Source of the DNA: Oreohelix idahoensis
Lineage: Eukaryota; Mollusca; Gastropoda; Stylommatophora; Oreohelicidae
Length of the DNA stretch: 64,000 bases
Assembly (NCBI GenBank): GCA_024509875.1
Contig: JAMPIV010022931.1
Location: 310,001 to 374,000 of the forward strand
Direction: 5' to 3'
Part shown: positions 47,003 to 57,274 of the stretch, in pieces
How positions within the stretch are numbered: the stretch's first letter is position 1
Layout: every line of letters starts with the position of its first letter
Made by a program: the position numbers and the translations under genes
The notes under the pieces: model-generated
What the model saw: only the letters and a program-made list of their open reading frames with translations
What the model was told of the DNA's origin: nothing
Databases searched by the model: none

Positions 47003-47847
47003 TAACTGAACGCACCGGAAGTATCACTGTAATGTTCAAAACAGTGCGGTAGTGAGCTGTAACACGGGGAAAATTGCATGAAATACGTTCAAGATGTTAA
47101 ATCGAAATAGCTCACAAATATGAAGGGATAAGCCCTTTAAATACGCGGTTGGACTAGGAGGTGGTTCATTTTGTATACTTTAAATAAAGAAAATTTAAAA
47201 CCATAAGTTTGTTAACGAGGAAAAAAAATGTTCCCCTCGGGACATGGCGATCATTAGGTCATATGCAAAGTTGCAACAATTATGATCAAGTGGTTGCAGA
47301 GATATTGAATATTAAACAGCGGCAAACATTGTGAAACGCACTATAGTTTTTTTTTTTCCTGTTCTCGCCGGATATCGCTCGATACCAGAGTTCCATTGCT
47401 AGACGCTTACTAAAAAGGCCGGTCGCGTTTGTGTCTGCCGTGGATTGTTGATAAAAAACGCTTCAACACACCGCACACACTGGTCTGACTTCAAACGTCT
47501 ATATAATCCGAACGAAACCACATAAAAACATTCGGTTTTCAAAGAATCGAAAGTGAAACTCTTTAGTTTGTTACTGTTCTCGCCGGATATCGCTCGACAC
47601 GAGAGGTCCGTTGCTAGACGCTTACAAAAAGGGCCGGTGGCTTTATGTCACTTTATGTCGCATCAGGGCGGAATGGGTAATGTCACATTTTGTCGCAACA
47701 GGGTGGAATGAGTTAAGAATAATGTAGTTGAGTGATGTTTAAATATAAATAAACAAATAAAAAGGTATTAGATCAGTTTTACAAATTAACGGTACACAAG
47801 AAACACTGGATGAAAACATACCTTTATGTTTGTCTAATATTTATTTT

Positions 47848-48272
47848 CCCTCAAAACTGTCCTCCTTCCACACAATCTGCCTAAGGAAAATTCTCCGAAT
47901 CTTTTGACCAAACACCATCAGCAACCAAGAATTACTTATTCGGAGTAACCAGGAGGACATGCACACCATCATAGCTGGCAGACGCTGGAGTTGGGTTGGC
48001 CACGTCCTCAGAAGGGACCCTGATACCATCACAAGAACAGCTATGCTATGGACCCCCGAGGGAAAGCAAAAGAGCGGCCGACCAAAAACAACTTGGCCGA
48101 GAACCGTGGAAGCTGAGATACAAAGAATGAACCACAGTTGGGGCACTGTACGAAGGATGGCCGCCGACCGAGCAAAGTGGAATCAATTTGTTGCTGCCCA
48201 ACAAGACGCCACCAGGCATGATGGAAGCTGACTGCTTTGACGGTTGGTGCTTATGGATCAAAAAAGAAGAAG
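47848..48272 (+). pseudogene. LINE tail, 425 bp
   Basis: HTIIAGRRWSWVGHVLRRDP, TRTAMLWTPEGKQKSGRPKT, RRMAADRAKWNQFVAAQQDA in one frame (47959-48231). Ends AAAAAAGAAGAAG. Flanked by AATATTTATTT (47836-47846) and AATATTTACTT (48273-48283). Empty sites are seen in the H3 copies near 23138, 38746 and 51760. Confidence 0.87.
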
Positions 48273-48569
48273 AATATTTACTTACTGTTTACAGGCCTCG
48301 GGTTTCCCTTCCTTCTGTGTTATAAGTGTTTATACAATACCAAAACCTACCCTCTGTCCTGTACTTACCTTTCTTAGTCTTTTATCATTTACTAGACACA
48401 GTATTAAGGTCTTTGTCTGACCTGTGCTGTATAATAGGGGAACAACAGAAGTGATTGCGTCATTAATAGGCTGGACTGCCCATGGTAAATTTCCGGTGTT
48501 ATGTGTTGCGGGTCGCGCTAATGACTCGTCATCGAAGCATCATTTTTTGGTGATGCCTAGATGGCAGGG

Positions 48570-48655
48570 AGGATAATGTGATTCGCTTGCATAGCTAGGC
48601 GGGGTAGTCGCACGGAAGGTCCTGAGTTCGAGTCCTGGGTAAGCCACTCATGTCT
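48570..48655 (+). mobile_element. tRNA-like SINE head
   Basis: TAGCTAGGCGG near 48592 resembles box A and GTTCGAGTCC at 48626-48635 is a good box B; GGTCCTGAGTTCGAGTCCTG has the look of a tRNA T-arm. No intact cloverleaf or end was found. Confidence 0.5.
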
Positions 48656-49415
48656 GTTGTTTTTCTGTTGTCTAGTGTTCTACTTCTTTATTTCTTACGA
48701 GTGCCTGAAAACATACCTTTATGTTTGTCTAATATTTATTTTTTTAAATATAGACAGAGAAATATACTATAGACACTACACAACAAGTAATGTGTATATA
48801 ATAATATATATTAAATTTAACAACACAGGTGAAGAGCAATAGCAAAGCAAGGAAAATACAAAAACCGAAAAAAATATTAATGACAATTAATTCAACAATC
48901 ATCGAAAATCAAAAGCAGAAAATAAATAACCAAACAACAAGTCCTGATATGACACTATCGGAAAAATATACGGAGAAGCGGTTTTTACAATGACGACAGG
49001 AATCACACATGCTTAGTACTTTATTACGACTCATATAGAACAATCTTGTAAGATAAATTGCTTTTAACTAACTTTCTTTATTCACTACACAACCAGCCAC
49101 TGACGGTGTGAATTCTTATCAATTTTCCATACAGCATCCCATCACTTTTTCCTCAATACTAAAATGTTAAGATACAGTTATGCTATAATTCTTAGGCATG
49201 TAATTTTTATTACCAAGGGACGTAATACGCCTTAGAATAATAATAGCACCATTTAAAGCATTACTTTTTTTAATTGAATAACGTATTTCAAAATGTTTAC
49301 TGTAAAATTAAGAACTACACCACTGTTATTTGTGCTTTGTACGGTGTCTTCTGTTTATTCTTCTTTTTAAATATTAATTTGCATTTATATTTGTAAAGCG
49401 ATAAATAAACATACT

Positions 49416-49691
49416 TCTCCTTCTTCTTCTTCGATCCTTAACCACCGACCGTCAAAGCAGTCAGTGGCCATCACGCCTAGTGGCGTCTTGTAGGGCAACA
49501 ACAAATTGATTCCACTTTGCACGGTCGGTGGCCATCCTTCGTACAGTGCACCAACTCTTGTTCATTCTTTGCATCTCAGCCTCCACAGTCCTCCGCCAAG
49601 TTGTTTTTGGTCGGCCTCTCTTTCGCTTTCCTTCAGGGGTCCAAAGCATAGCTGTTCTTGTGATGGCATCGGGGTCTCTTCTGAGGACATG
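49416..49691 (-). pseudogene. LINE tail, 276 bp
   Basis: Minus strand LWTPEGKRKRGRPKTTWRRT and MATDRAKWNQFVVALQDATR, ending in GAAGAAGAAG. Flanked by AAATAAACATACT at 49403-49415 and 49692-49704. Most 5'-truncated member of its family here. Confidence 0.9.
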
Positions 49692-49824
49692 AAATAAACA
49701 TACTGGGCTGAAATAAAGGCTCTAACTACATATAACACGAGTTTCGCTTTAATGCACTTATTGCCGGATACATTAGATACCATATATTTTTGACTGGCAC
49801 CTAGTGCTGCCTAAACTAACGTTC

Positions 49825-50080
49825 ATTATATTTGGACATGCGCCCTAATATCCGGCCTTTGGCTAGGATCAATGTGTCTTAACACAGGGGATCAGTACAG
49901 TGACATTCATGTGTCATTAGGACCTTTGTGTGAGAACACAGAAGATCACTACAGTGACACATGTGACATTGGGTCTTTTAGTGTTCGGACATGTGTCTTG
50001 ACCAGGGCCGGGGTCGGGCGTGTGCCAATGCAACCTCTTGCGAGGAAAAAATATGCGACCTCATGCGAGGAAAAAAAAAA
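49825..50080 (+). mobile_element. 256-bp retroposon with A10 tail
   Basis: Flanked by exact 15-bp repeats CCTAAACTAACGTTC (49810-49824 and 50081-50095); the empty site is near 37085. Ends in ten A. It contains partial internal repeats (two ACAGTGACA blocks; two TGCGAGGAAAAAA blocks). No tRNA box B seen. SINE or retroposed transcript; origin unknown. Confidence 0.82.
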
Positions 50081-50898
50081 CCTAAACTAACGTTCTGATG
50101 GACGAAGAAGATAAATTCCCTTGTGAGCCCAATAATGAACAAAAGTCGTCATCCCATTCCACAAAACATTATTGCATGAGATGACAAGAGAAGATTTCAT
50201 TACATTGTGATTTGTATGGAACTTAAAAGACATTGAGACGAACAGAAAAATAATCTTCATCTGACATATTAAGTCACATTGTATGGCTCTCACACATAGA
50301 AAACAGCGGACACGTGAAATCGTGATTGGTAAGTCGCCCCAATTCAGTTTACTTGCGTCGCGTTATAGCCTAACCATAAATTTTAAAGCTGAATCACCAA
50401 CCATTAGGATGGTTAAGTTTTTCTGTAATGTTGGTTAAATAATTTCAGTTCTATCAAAACTCATTAGCTCCCTAGTAGCATAGCCCGTCAAAAAGCACAC
50501 ACAATGTCTTCCACATGTCACATGTCATCAGCTCCCTCTGGGGATTCTAGAACAAGGTCTTGCCGCTAAGAATGTCAACAGGTTTAACCAATGTCTGTCA
50601 AATACCTCGCCAGCGTCTTCTTCCGATACCTTGTTCCGCTGGTACTTGTCTGGTTCTTGTCATCAGTTCCACACTGGTGTCGTACCATTTCAATTCTACT
50701 ACTCTACACGAGTACGCAGATATTGTAGTCCTTTACAACTAATTTGGTGACGTTTAATAGACATTTATTCGTATCTAGATTTCTGAGTAGGATGAATGTT
50801 TTACCAATATTGAGCTTCAGTAGGTACTGAGACATTGCAGATAGACACTCCTGATTCTGAAAATGATCTGGCAAGTCAATGGGATCTTTAAGACGCGT

Positions 50899-51205
50899 CA
50901 ACAGTGAGGAATGCAGTCAGCGACCCATAGCTGACTGCTTGCGTCATTGTCAGCGAACTAGAGCTGACCAAGACCCTACTCTACCTTCAAGTGGTAGTCC
51001 TGGAAACAGGCTGCATCACTGCAGTCTGGCTGAGAGAGTAGGAATCGAAGTGGGAAGGCAAACCCGGTCCCAAAAAATGCCGTGCCGAAGTCGGATGTGT
51101 CGGGCCGAAAGGCGCAAATATCGCAGCTTTGCGGGAAACGGCGACACAACGCAAACAACGTCCTTTTCAGGACGAACGAAGAAGAAGAAAGAAGATCTTC
51201 AGAAA
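50899..51205 (+). repeat. Repeat R1, block copy 3
   Basis: Matches 22261-22560 and 37920-38190. Confidence 0.8.
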
Positions 51206-52428
51206 CCATCGAGCTAATCGCCAAAATAAAAGAACAAACTAAACACAAGAGCAATAGACAATGCTAAAGAAATTGTATACCTTTGTGCTTTACCGTCATT
51301 CCTTACATCGGCTATGGTATGAAAATGTTTGTTTGTTTTTTATAATGTAAATCCTGTCTTTAGTTTTAGCACAGCGTTAACATTTACGTTAACATGAAAG
51401 ACTTATATTATAAAACTTAATTATTAAAGTTCTCTGTAATTTGATGATGGGTTACGCGCAAAGAGATCTGCGAAATCCAAATGACAAAAAGATTATTGGC
51501 TTCTTCTTGACGATTCCCAAAATACCGTTTACTGCAAGCACATTAAATGCATGTTTTTTTCCGTATTTTCTCGAAAAGTGGTGCGGTTGTTTCTTCCATT
51601 TCAAACGCTACTAGGCTTCACATCAAGACAATTATCATCGTTAAGATTGAAGAAAAAAGAGGCAGAATACCACAAAGAGAGAAAGTACTGGATAGTTTGA
51701 CAGTAATTAAATATTAGACAAACTTAAAGGTATCTGAAAACACACCTTTATATTTGTCTAATATTTATTTACTGTTTACAGGCCTCGGGTTTCCCTTCCT
51801 TATGTGTTATAAATGTTTGGACAGTTTGACATCATGACATAGCAAGAAAGTCAACAACAATACTCATAAATAGCACTGGCGTTTGGAAGTTGTGGATATG
51901 CATGATCGCATTAGCCACCAGGCAGGATATTAGTAAAAGAAGAAGAGGAAGAGGTATGTCTTCAATTCCTTTGTTCATATTCGTCTAACTCTTATTCGCT
52001 TACTCTGAAGATTTCAGAAAAGAGACTTTCTCAGTGTGCCCTACCCAACTCGACATCTACTCCTCAAATCTCCAATGTTTTAATTTTGTTTTTGCGCAAT
52101 CCCTCATTTATGAAAGTGTGTATCTTTCTTGTTGTCATTTTCTTGTCCTCCATGTTTTAAGACCATACAAGTAGTAATGCCTGTTATATGAGTTGAAGAT
52201 TGTTAATTTTTATATTGGACTGGATTTAATTTTATTTCCGTATTTTTCTCAGTGCAATAAAGGCTCCTCTTGGCTGTTGCATTCTTATTTTTAGATCATT
52301 GTCTGCTGCTCCAACTTTGTCTTCATGGCTGCTAAGATGCACGCATGATTCCACTTGTTAGATGGGCATATTTGTGCTGTTTTGGAATTTTATGTCTTTG
52401 TTTTAATTTTTTAAAAAGGATCGGGTAG
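51206..52428 (+). repeat. Spacer H3, block copy 3, first part
   Basis: Matches 22600-23825. Ends at GGTAG, duplicated by the next insertion. Palindrome at 51710-51765. No gene. Confidence 0.8.
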
Positions 52429-52625
52429 TGTCACAGAGAGTTTATTGATCTTAACTTGCCTATATCCTCTTCTTTTTCTTTCACCCGTGTCCTCTATTTT
52501 ATTATCACTCTTTACCTTTTTCCTGTATTTTTCGCATCCATTCGTTTGCGAAAAATATTTTCTTTCCCATTCTCAACTTTACCGTTTTCTTTCTCATACT
52601 GGTAAACGCATTTATGACATAACGT

Positions 52626-52666
<41 letters not shown>

Positions 52667-54777
52667 TTAAAATGCATTCTATTGCACTAGGTGTCAGTGG
52701 ACGAAACTGTGAATATATTCGTCAGGCCAGACATAGGAGCAGACATATGTCTACAGCATTCCCAGCACCAGACGAAATACACTGTGAATATATTCGCTTT
52801 CGGCAGACCTATAGGCGACAAATTTGTCTGCATTTTCACCTGCCACAACGAGTTGCATCGGCTGAGCGCTCAGGTGAGGCGCGATAGCCGACATCTCCTC
52901 GGCGCAGTTTGAGACATTTGTCTGGAAATCTCAGCTGACAAGGCACTTACTGTTGGTCTGGTCAGCGTGAGGTGTGAAAACGCACGAGTGTCAGTTCATG
53001 GTAGTCTTCTAGTTGATGTAAGGTGTTTTAGATGGAAAGGGGAGATTATTTCGTTTGGCGAAATAAAGTGGGACCTTTTGTCTGGAAATAGGTATAATCA
53101 GAATGTAAAACTTTATTTTCATTCAGTCCTCAAAATTCGCAGTAGACAGGTTGTTCGTGGATAAAATAAGCTTTATAGCGAAGCCCTAGTTTGTTCGGAA
53201 ATTTACCGAGCTCTAGACTTCAAATAAATATGTCAGCGTATAATTCTAAAGTGTGCGATTACTTGTAGTTCTGTGTGTTGAGGTATATAATATTAAATTA
53301 TCTAATATTTTGTGAAGTGTTTAAAGTGATAATCGCTTATTTCATATTTCACTAGTTAGATTTGGTGCAGAGTGCTTAATTTATATAGTCTGTATTATTT
53401 TCTAGGGACGTGTTTCAGTGGAAAGCAGAATAAATTATAATTTCTAGCTTAAACAACAATGTAGCTATAATGAATTTAATTTAACTGCTAAATAATCAGA
53501 CGAGTATAATTTTTTCTAAATTAACTTATAAATGCTAGATGCCTCATGAGTGTTGACGGAATACGTATGTATTCCTAATTCATGAGGATTGATGATTTTT
53601 ATATATAACTTATTGCACGGGAAGTTTTAAATGATAAGTCAAGCTGTACGCTTGCATTTTAAAAACGTAAGTTATATTGAGTACATAATATGTAACATAT
53701 TTCATATGTGTTTTTTTCTTTATTCAGTGAACACTGGGGTAACCCAAACTTTGCTTGCGTTTTGTACAGAGACATACCTAATCAATGCTTATACTGGGTC
53801 TTTGAGCCAGTGCATATTTCTACACTAACTCTAATGTACATGCTGCCTTGTGGCGAGAAAAATTACAGAAATCTAAAACATTAACTTTCCGACATTATTT
53901 GACCAAGTGTGAGGTGAACCAAGATTATCTGTTGAGAGAAGTTATCCACCGGTCATCTTCCTAATTAAGGGAAACCTCGTGTTCTGACATTGTGTGCTCG
54001 TTTAAGCATAATTCTTACCTCGTGAGTCAAGTGACACTAACTTTAGTCTAAATAACTATCGCATGAAGCAGACGCTCCCCGGATACATTTTGATGAAACC
54101 AACAAACAAATCTGCAGAGCTGGGATCCGCTTAATTAAACGACAGTAACAGATAAAAAGTGAGTGAGTGTCCCAAAGTTTGCACCAGACGGCGAACAACC
54201 GCACGAGTGTAAGTATATCAGGGCCCTGATGAAAGAACCGAGTAAAAGTAGACTGAAGGATGTTCTTTGTTGAGTCACCCACGTTGTAACTTCCTTTTAT
54301 GCAAGTTATTGCTAACAATATTTACCCTTAGAATAAAGCAGAGTATCAAGTCTGTCCATACCTTAAAAGGGGGAAACCATAGACTCAATCATATGCATCT
54401 GCAACTCCTTGGGGTTATCACTTTTCTCTAACGGGACTGTGAGCTATATATCCAGGGGAGGATCATACAAACGGGTCTATCACTATTGTAGCATTCCTTG
54501 ATTTTTATGACTATGTGTATATGCTTTTGATATATTTTATATGTTGTGATGTAAGTTTACTATGATAATTAAACTATACCTACATTTATTTCAGTGTGGT
54601 GGTCAGTTCGTTCCCATAATATCTATATAATCATTGTTATAGTTTTTCTCACGTCTGTGTGTCTAACTGTCGTCACTTGTATGTGCGGGCACGTGAGTGG
54701 AATAGAAATATATTAATAAATATATGTAATTCTTTTATAGACTGTCTGACTCCTCTGGATCTGTTGTAGAAGATAGG

Positions 54778-54839
<62 letters not shown>

Positions 54840-54990
54840 CTCGATTTCCGGGACAGCTTCTATAAATTTCTACCATCTCACTCGTGGAACTCTATTTCTA
54901 TTATCACATCTCACTGTGGCCATCACTCATTCTAACCTATTCAGAAGGGACCAACCCAAGTCTTAATTTCCCTATCAAAAATCTACGACA
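52429..54990 (+). mobile_element. Solo-LTR-like insertion, 2.56 kb
   Basis: Starts TGTCACAGAG, ends TCTACGACA, flanked by GGTAG (52424-52428 and 54991-54995); the empty sites are near 23825 and 39430. Two GA tracts (52629-52660 and about 54780-54837) lie inside. No gag or pol. TG...CA with a 5-bp duplication points to a solo LTR, but no matching element is in the window, so a non-autonomous LTR element is possible. Confidence 0.75.
54780..54837. repeat. GA microsatellite
   Basis: About 29 uninterrupted GA units. A shorter GA array is at 52629-52660 in the same insertion. Confidence 0.95.
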
Positions 54991-54995
54991 GGTAG

Positions 54996-55215
54996 CTGGC
55001 CTAATGCCCACTCTTCCTCAGTCGTATTCTGCGACATATTCGGCAGGTTACATTGTTACCAATCTATTGGGTTTCAGTAACACAACAGAGCGTATGGGAA
55101 ACAATGTTTTTATAAACTGGAGCGTAATGGGTATTATAATTTAATAACCCGGGGCGTATTTAGTACGGTGAATCTATAACCCGAAGGTCAAATAATACAT
55201 TCCAATAGTCTTTAA
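54996..55215 (+). repeat. Spacer H3, block copy 3, second part
   Basis: Continues 52423 and ends at the TTAA used by piggyBac; resumes at 60826. Confidence 0.8.
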
Positions 55216-55261
55216 CCAACACATTAACTACCGAATTAAAAAACACACTGTGGCCGAATTA

Positions 55262-56446
55262 AATTTTGTTCCCATTTTCATTCTGTAGGTGTATGAAGAA
55301 TTTTATCTGCAGTTTTCTTAATTTTAAACATATTTTTATGAATTATATGTCATTTTAATGATAAATGAATGTACTGTTGCCTAATGTTGATAAAAGGAAA
55401 GTTTACTTAATATGGTAGATATTATTAGTAATGTAAAATGATTGACAGACAAAATTCAATTCAAATTTGTTTCCAAATTATCAACTTATGTTCAAATTTC
55501 TTGTTTCTGTGGTAGGTAATACCTTTCTTAAGGTGATTATTATGTAGTATATCCAATAGCAAGAAAAACAAGCCCAAGAACACACACACTGACTAATATT
55601 TACACTATTGGTAACTTACATTATCACACCTATGCCACTTCCCAAAAAATGTCTGAAATTTTTTCCTCATTTTCTCCCTGTAAGTGTTTGGAGAACTTAA
55701 GCTGCAGATTTATTAATTTTAAACAGATTTTTATTACTGATTTGTCAATTTGATGACAAATGAATGTACTGTTGCCTAAAGCTGATAAAAGGAAAGTTTA
55801 CTTAGTATGGTAGATATTAATAGTAATATAAAATGATTGACAGACAAAAATCAATTCAAATTTGTTTCCAAATTATCAACTTATGTTCAAATTTCTTGTT
55901 TCTATGGTAGGTAATGCCTTTCTTAAGGTGATTATTATGTAGTATATTTAATAACAAGAAAAACAAGCCCAAGAACACACACACTGACTAATATTTACAC
56001 TATTGGTAACTTACATTATCACACCTATACCACTTCCCAAAAAATGTCTGAAATTTTTTCCTCATTTTCTCCCTGTAAGTGTTTGGAGAACTTAAGCTGC
56101 AGATTTATTAATTTTAAACAGATTTTTATTACTGATATGTCATTTTGATGACAAATGAATGTACTGTTGCCTAAAGCTGATAAAAGGAAAGTTTACTTAA
56201 TATCGTGGATATTAGTAGTAATGTAAAATGATTGAAAAAAAGAAAAAGCATGCAACATTTTCTTTAAATTATCAACTTACCTGGAACTTGCTTATTCCTG
56301 AGGCAGCTAATTTCTTTTCTTGGTGATTTTCATGTAGTATATCCAATGGCAAGAAAAACAAGCCCAAGAACACACACAATAGCTAATAAATACACTATTA
56401 ATGACTTACATTATCACACCTACACCACTTCCAAAAAATCTCAGAA
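55262..56446. repeat. 395-bp tandem repeat, three units, in the piggyBac 3' region
   Basis: Units start near 55262, 55657 and 56052; the marker GGAAAGTTTA recurs at 55396, 55791 and 56186. Only one copy of the corresponding sequence is in the derivatives at 26755-26940 and 63267-63456. No gene. Confidence 0.9.
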
Positions 56447-56513
56447 ATTTTGAATAAATAGCTCCTTTGACAAAGCACATTATCTATAACTTATTTACAG
56501 TATGTCAATGTCT

Positions 56514-57271
56514 TTAGTAAGTTACAGCTGAAGGATCATGCGTATGGTACAGCCTAAAACAGCTCTTTGGATGGAGATGGGGCTTTTCGGGGCAACCGAT
56601 GCAATAAAAATTGGTTCGGACTCGTTTCGCAGGTGTTGAGCACACTATACAGTTCCTATCTTTGTCGGTGTAATCCACAATGTGCTTTGCACCCTCAAAT
56701 CTTTTAACTTTGTTTCCTAACAATTTCCTACCTTTCTTGTTGCTACTGGTATCTACTAGATCAGGTGGAGTTATGGAGGCAGCCTTCTCAGTCAACTGAT
56801 CAATCAGTTTGTCTTTGAAAAATTTCAATGACACTGACTTCTCATCAGCATGACTGAGGGTGTACAATATATGGGCATTTACCTGGGACACCTCTATAAT
56901 CCAGTAAAAAAATTTCTTCCACCATTTTCTAGTTTTTCTTTGGAAATTGCCATAGTAAGCTACCATTTGATCATTGTGGTCACATCCATTCATGCAAAAA
57001 TTGTACTGGTGTACTGGTTTGGGTTTTTCGACTAAGTTGTGATGTCGAGTTGTGACTTGCACCATCTCAACTGATGTTTCAGTGGACACAACAATACATG
57101 GTTTCTTTGCCTTTTTGTCTCGCCAAGCAACACATATCTGAGATCCATCACCATTTTTGTACTACCTGGCTTCTCGGTGATGGAGGGAGAGGGTCTTCAG
57201 TTGAAGTGGAAAATTTTTTCTGTTGATGTTGACTGTGCCAGTATAATGAATGCCCCTACTCAACAGATAGG
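56514..57271 (-). pseudogene. piggyBac transposase, C-terminal part
   Basis: Continues the transposase after the nested insertion: TYLLSRGIHYTGTVNINRKN, a stop and frame break near 57163, VAWRDKKAKKPCIVVSTETS, then 56514-57089: FCMNGCDHNDQMVAYYG with the third catalytic Asp, RKWWKKFFYWIIEVSQVNA, and a C-terminal cysteine-rich domain (CIVCS...FYCIGC...HPKSCFRLYH) of the kind that binds the piggyBac ends. The C-terminus looks complete. Confidence 0.9.
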
Positions 57272-57274
57272 TTA

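Larger units (their letters stand above)
44151..47343 (-). mobile_element. Sailor-like (DD82E-type) IS630-Tc1-mariner transposon
   Basis: Inverted ends TAGTGCGTTTCA at 44151 and its complement ending at 47343, with TA on both sides (44149-44150, 47344-47345). Inserted in the 5' region of the piggyBac-type element. Carries a transposase C-terminal part and, in its 5' half, a hAT remnant. Confidence 0.82.
43399..47712 (-). mobile_element. piggyBac-type transposon with nested insertions
   Basis: 4314 bp between TTAA copies (43395-43398 and 47713-47716). Ends are inverted: CTCATTCCACACTG at left, CTCATTCCACCCTG read from the right. The N-terminus of a piggyBac-type protein is on the minus strand at 43609-44009; the rest of the transposase is missing. 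The 5' untranslated part is a ~215-bp tandem duplication (compare 47361 on and 47576 on), one unit of which took up the Sailor-like element. Confidence 0.85.
47806..48742 (+). repeat. Composite insert in the Penelope tail
   Basis: Bounded by exact 37-bp direct repeats (47811-47847 and 48706-48742), each the right half of the H3 palindrome. Between them: a LINE tail, a short piece of H3 (48273-48330), unmatched sequence and a tRNA-like motif. Confidence 0.65.
47735..49130 (-). repeat. Penelope-type tail, family B, copy 4 (split)
   Basis: 47735-47805 and 48743-49130 match the other tails. About 940 bp lies between them and the ribozyme-like core is lost. Confidence 0.72.
49131..50898 (+). repeat. 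Spacer H, block copy 3
   Basis: Matches 36721-37919. Interrupted by a LINE tail (49416-49691) and a 256-bp retroposon (49825-50080). No gene. Confidence 0.8.

Noticed and set aside
43399..47712. Kolobok element, which also uses TTAA
   Set aside because: The N-terminal protein remnant at 43609-44009 is piggyBac-like.
52624..52887. Frame starting in a GA array
   Set aside because: Repeat-driven ER repeat followed by sequence with no similarity; inside an LTR-like insertion.
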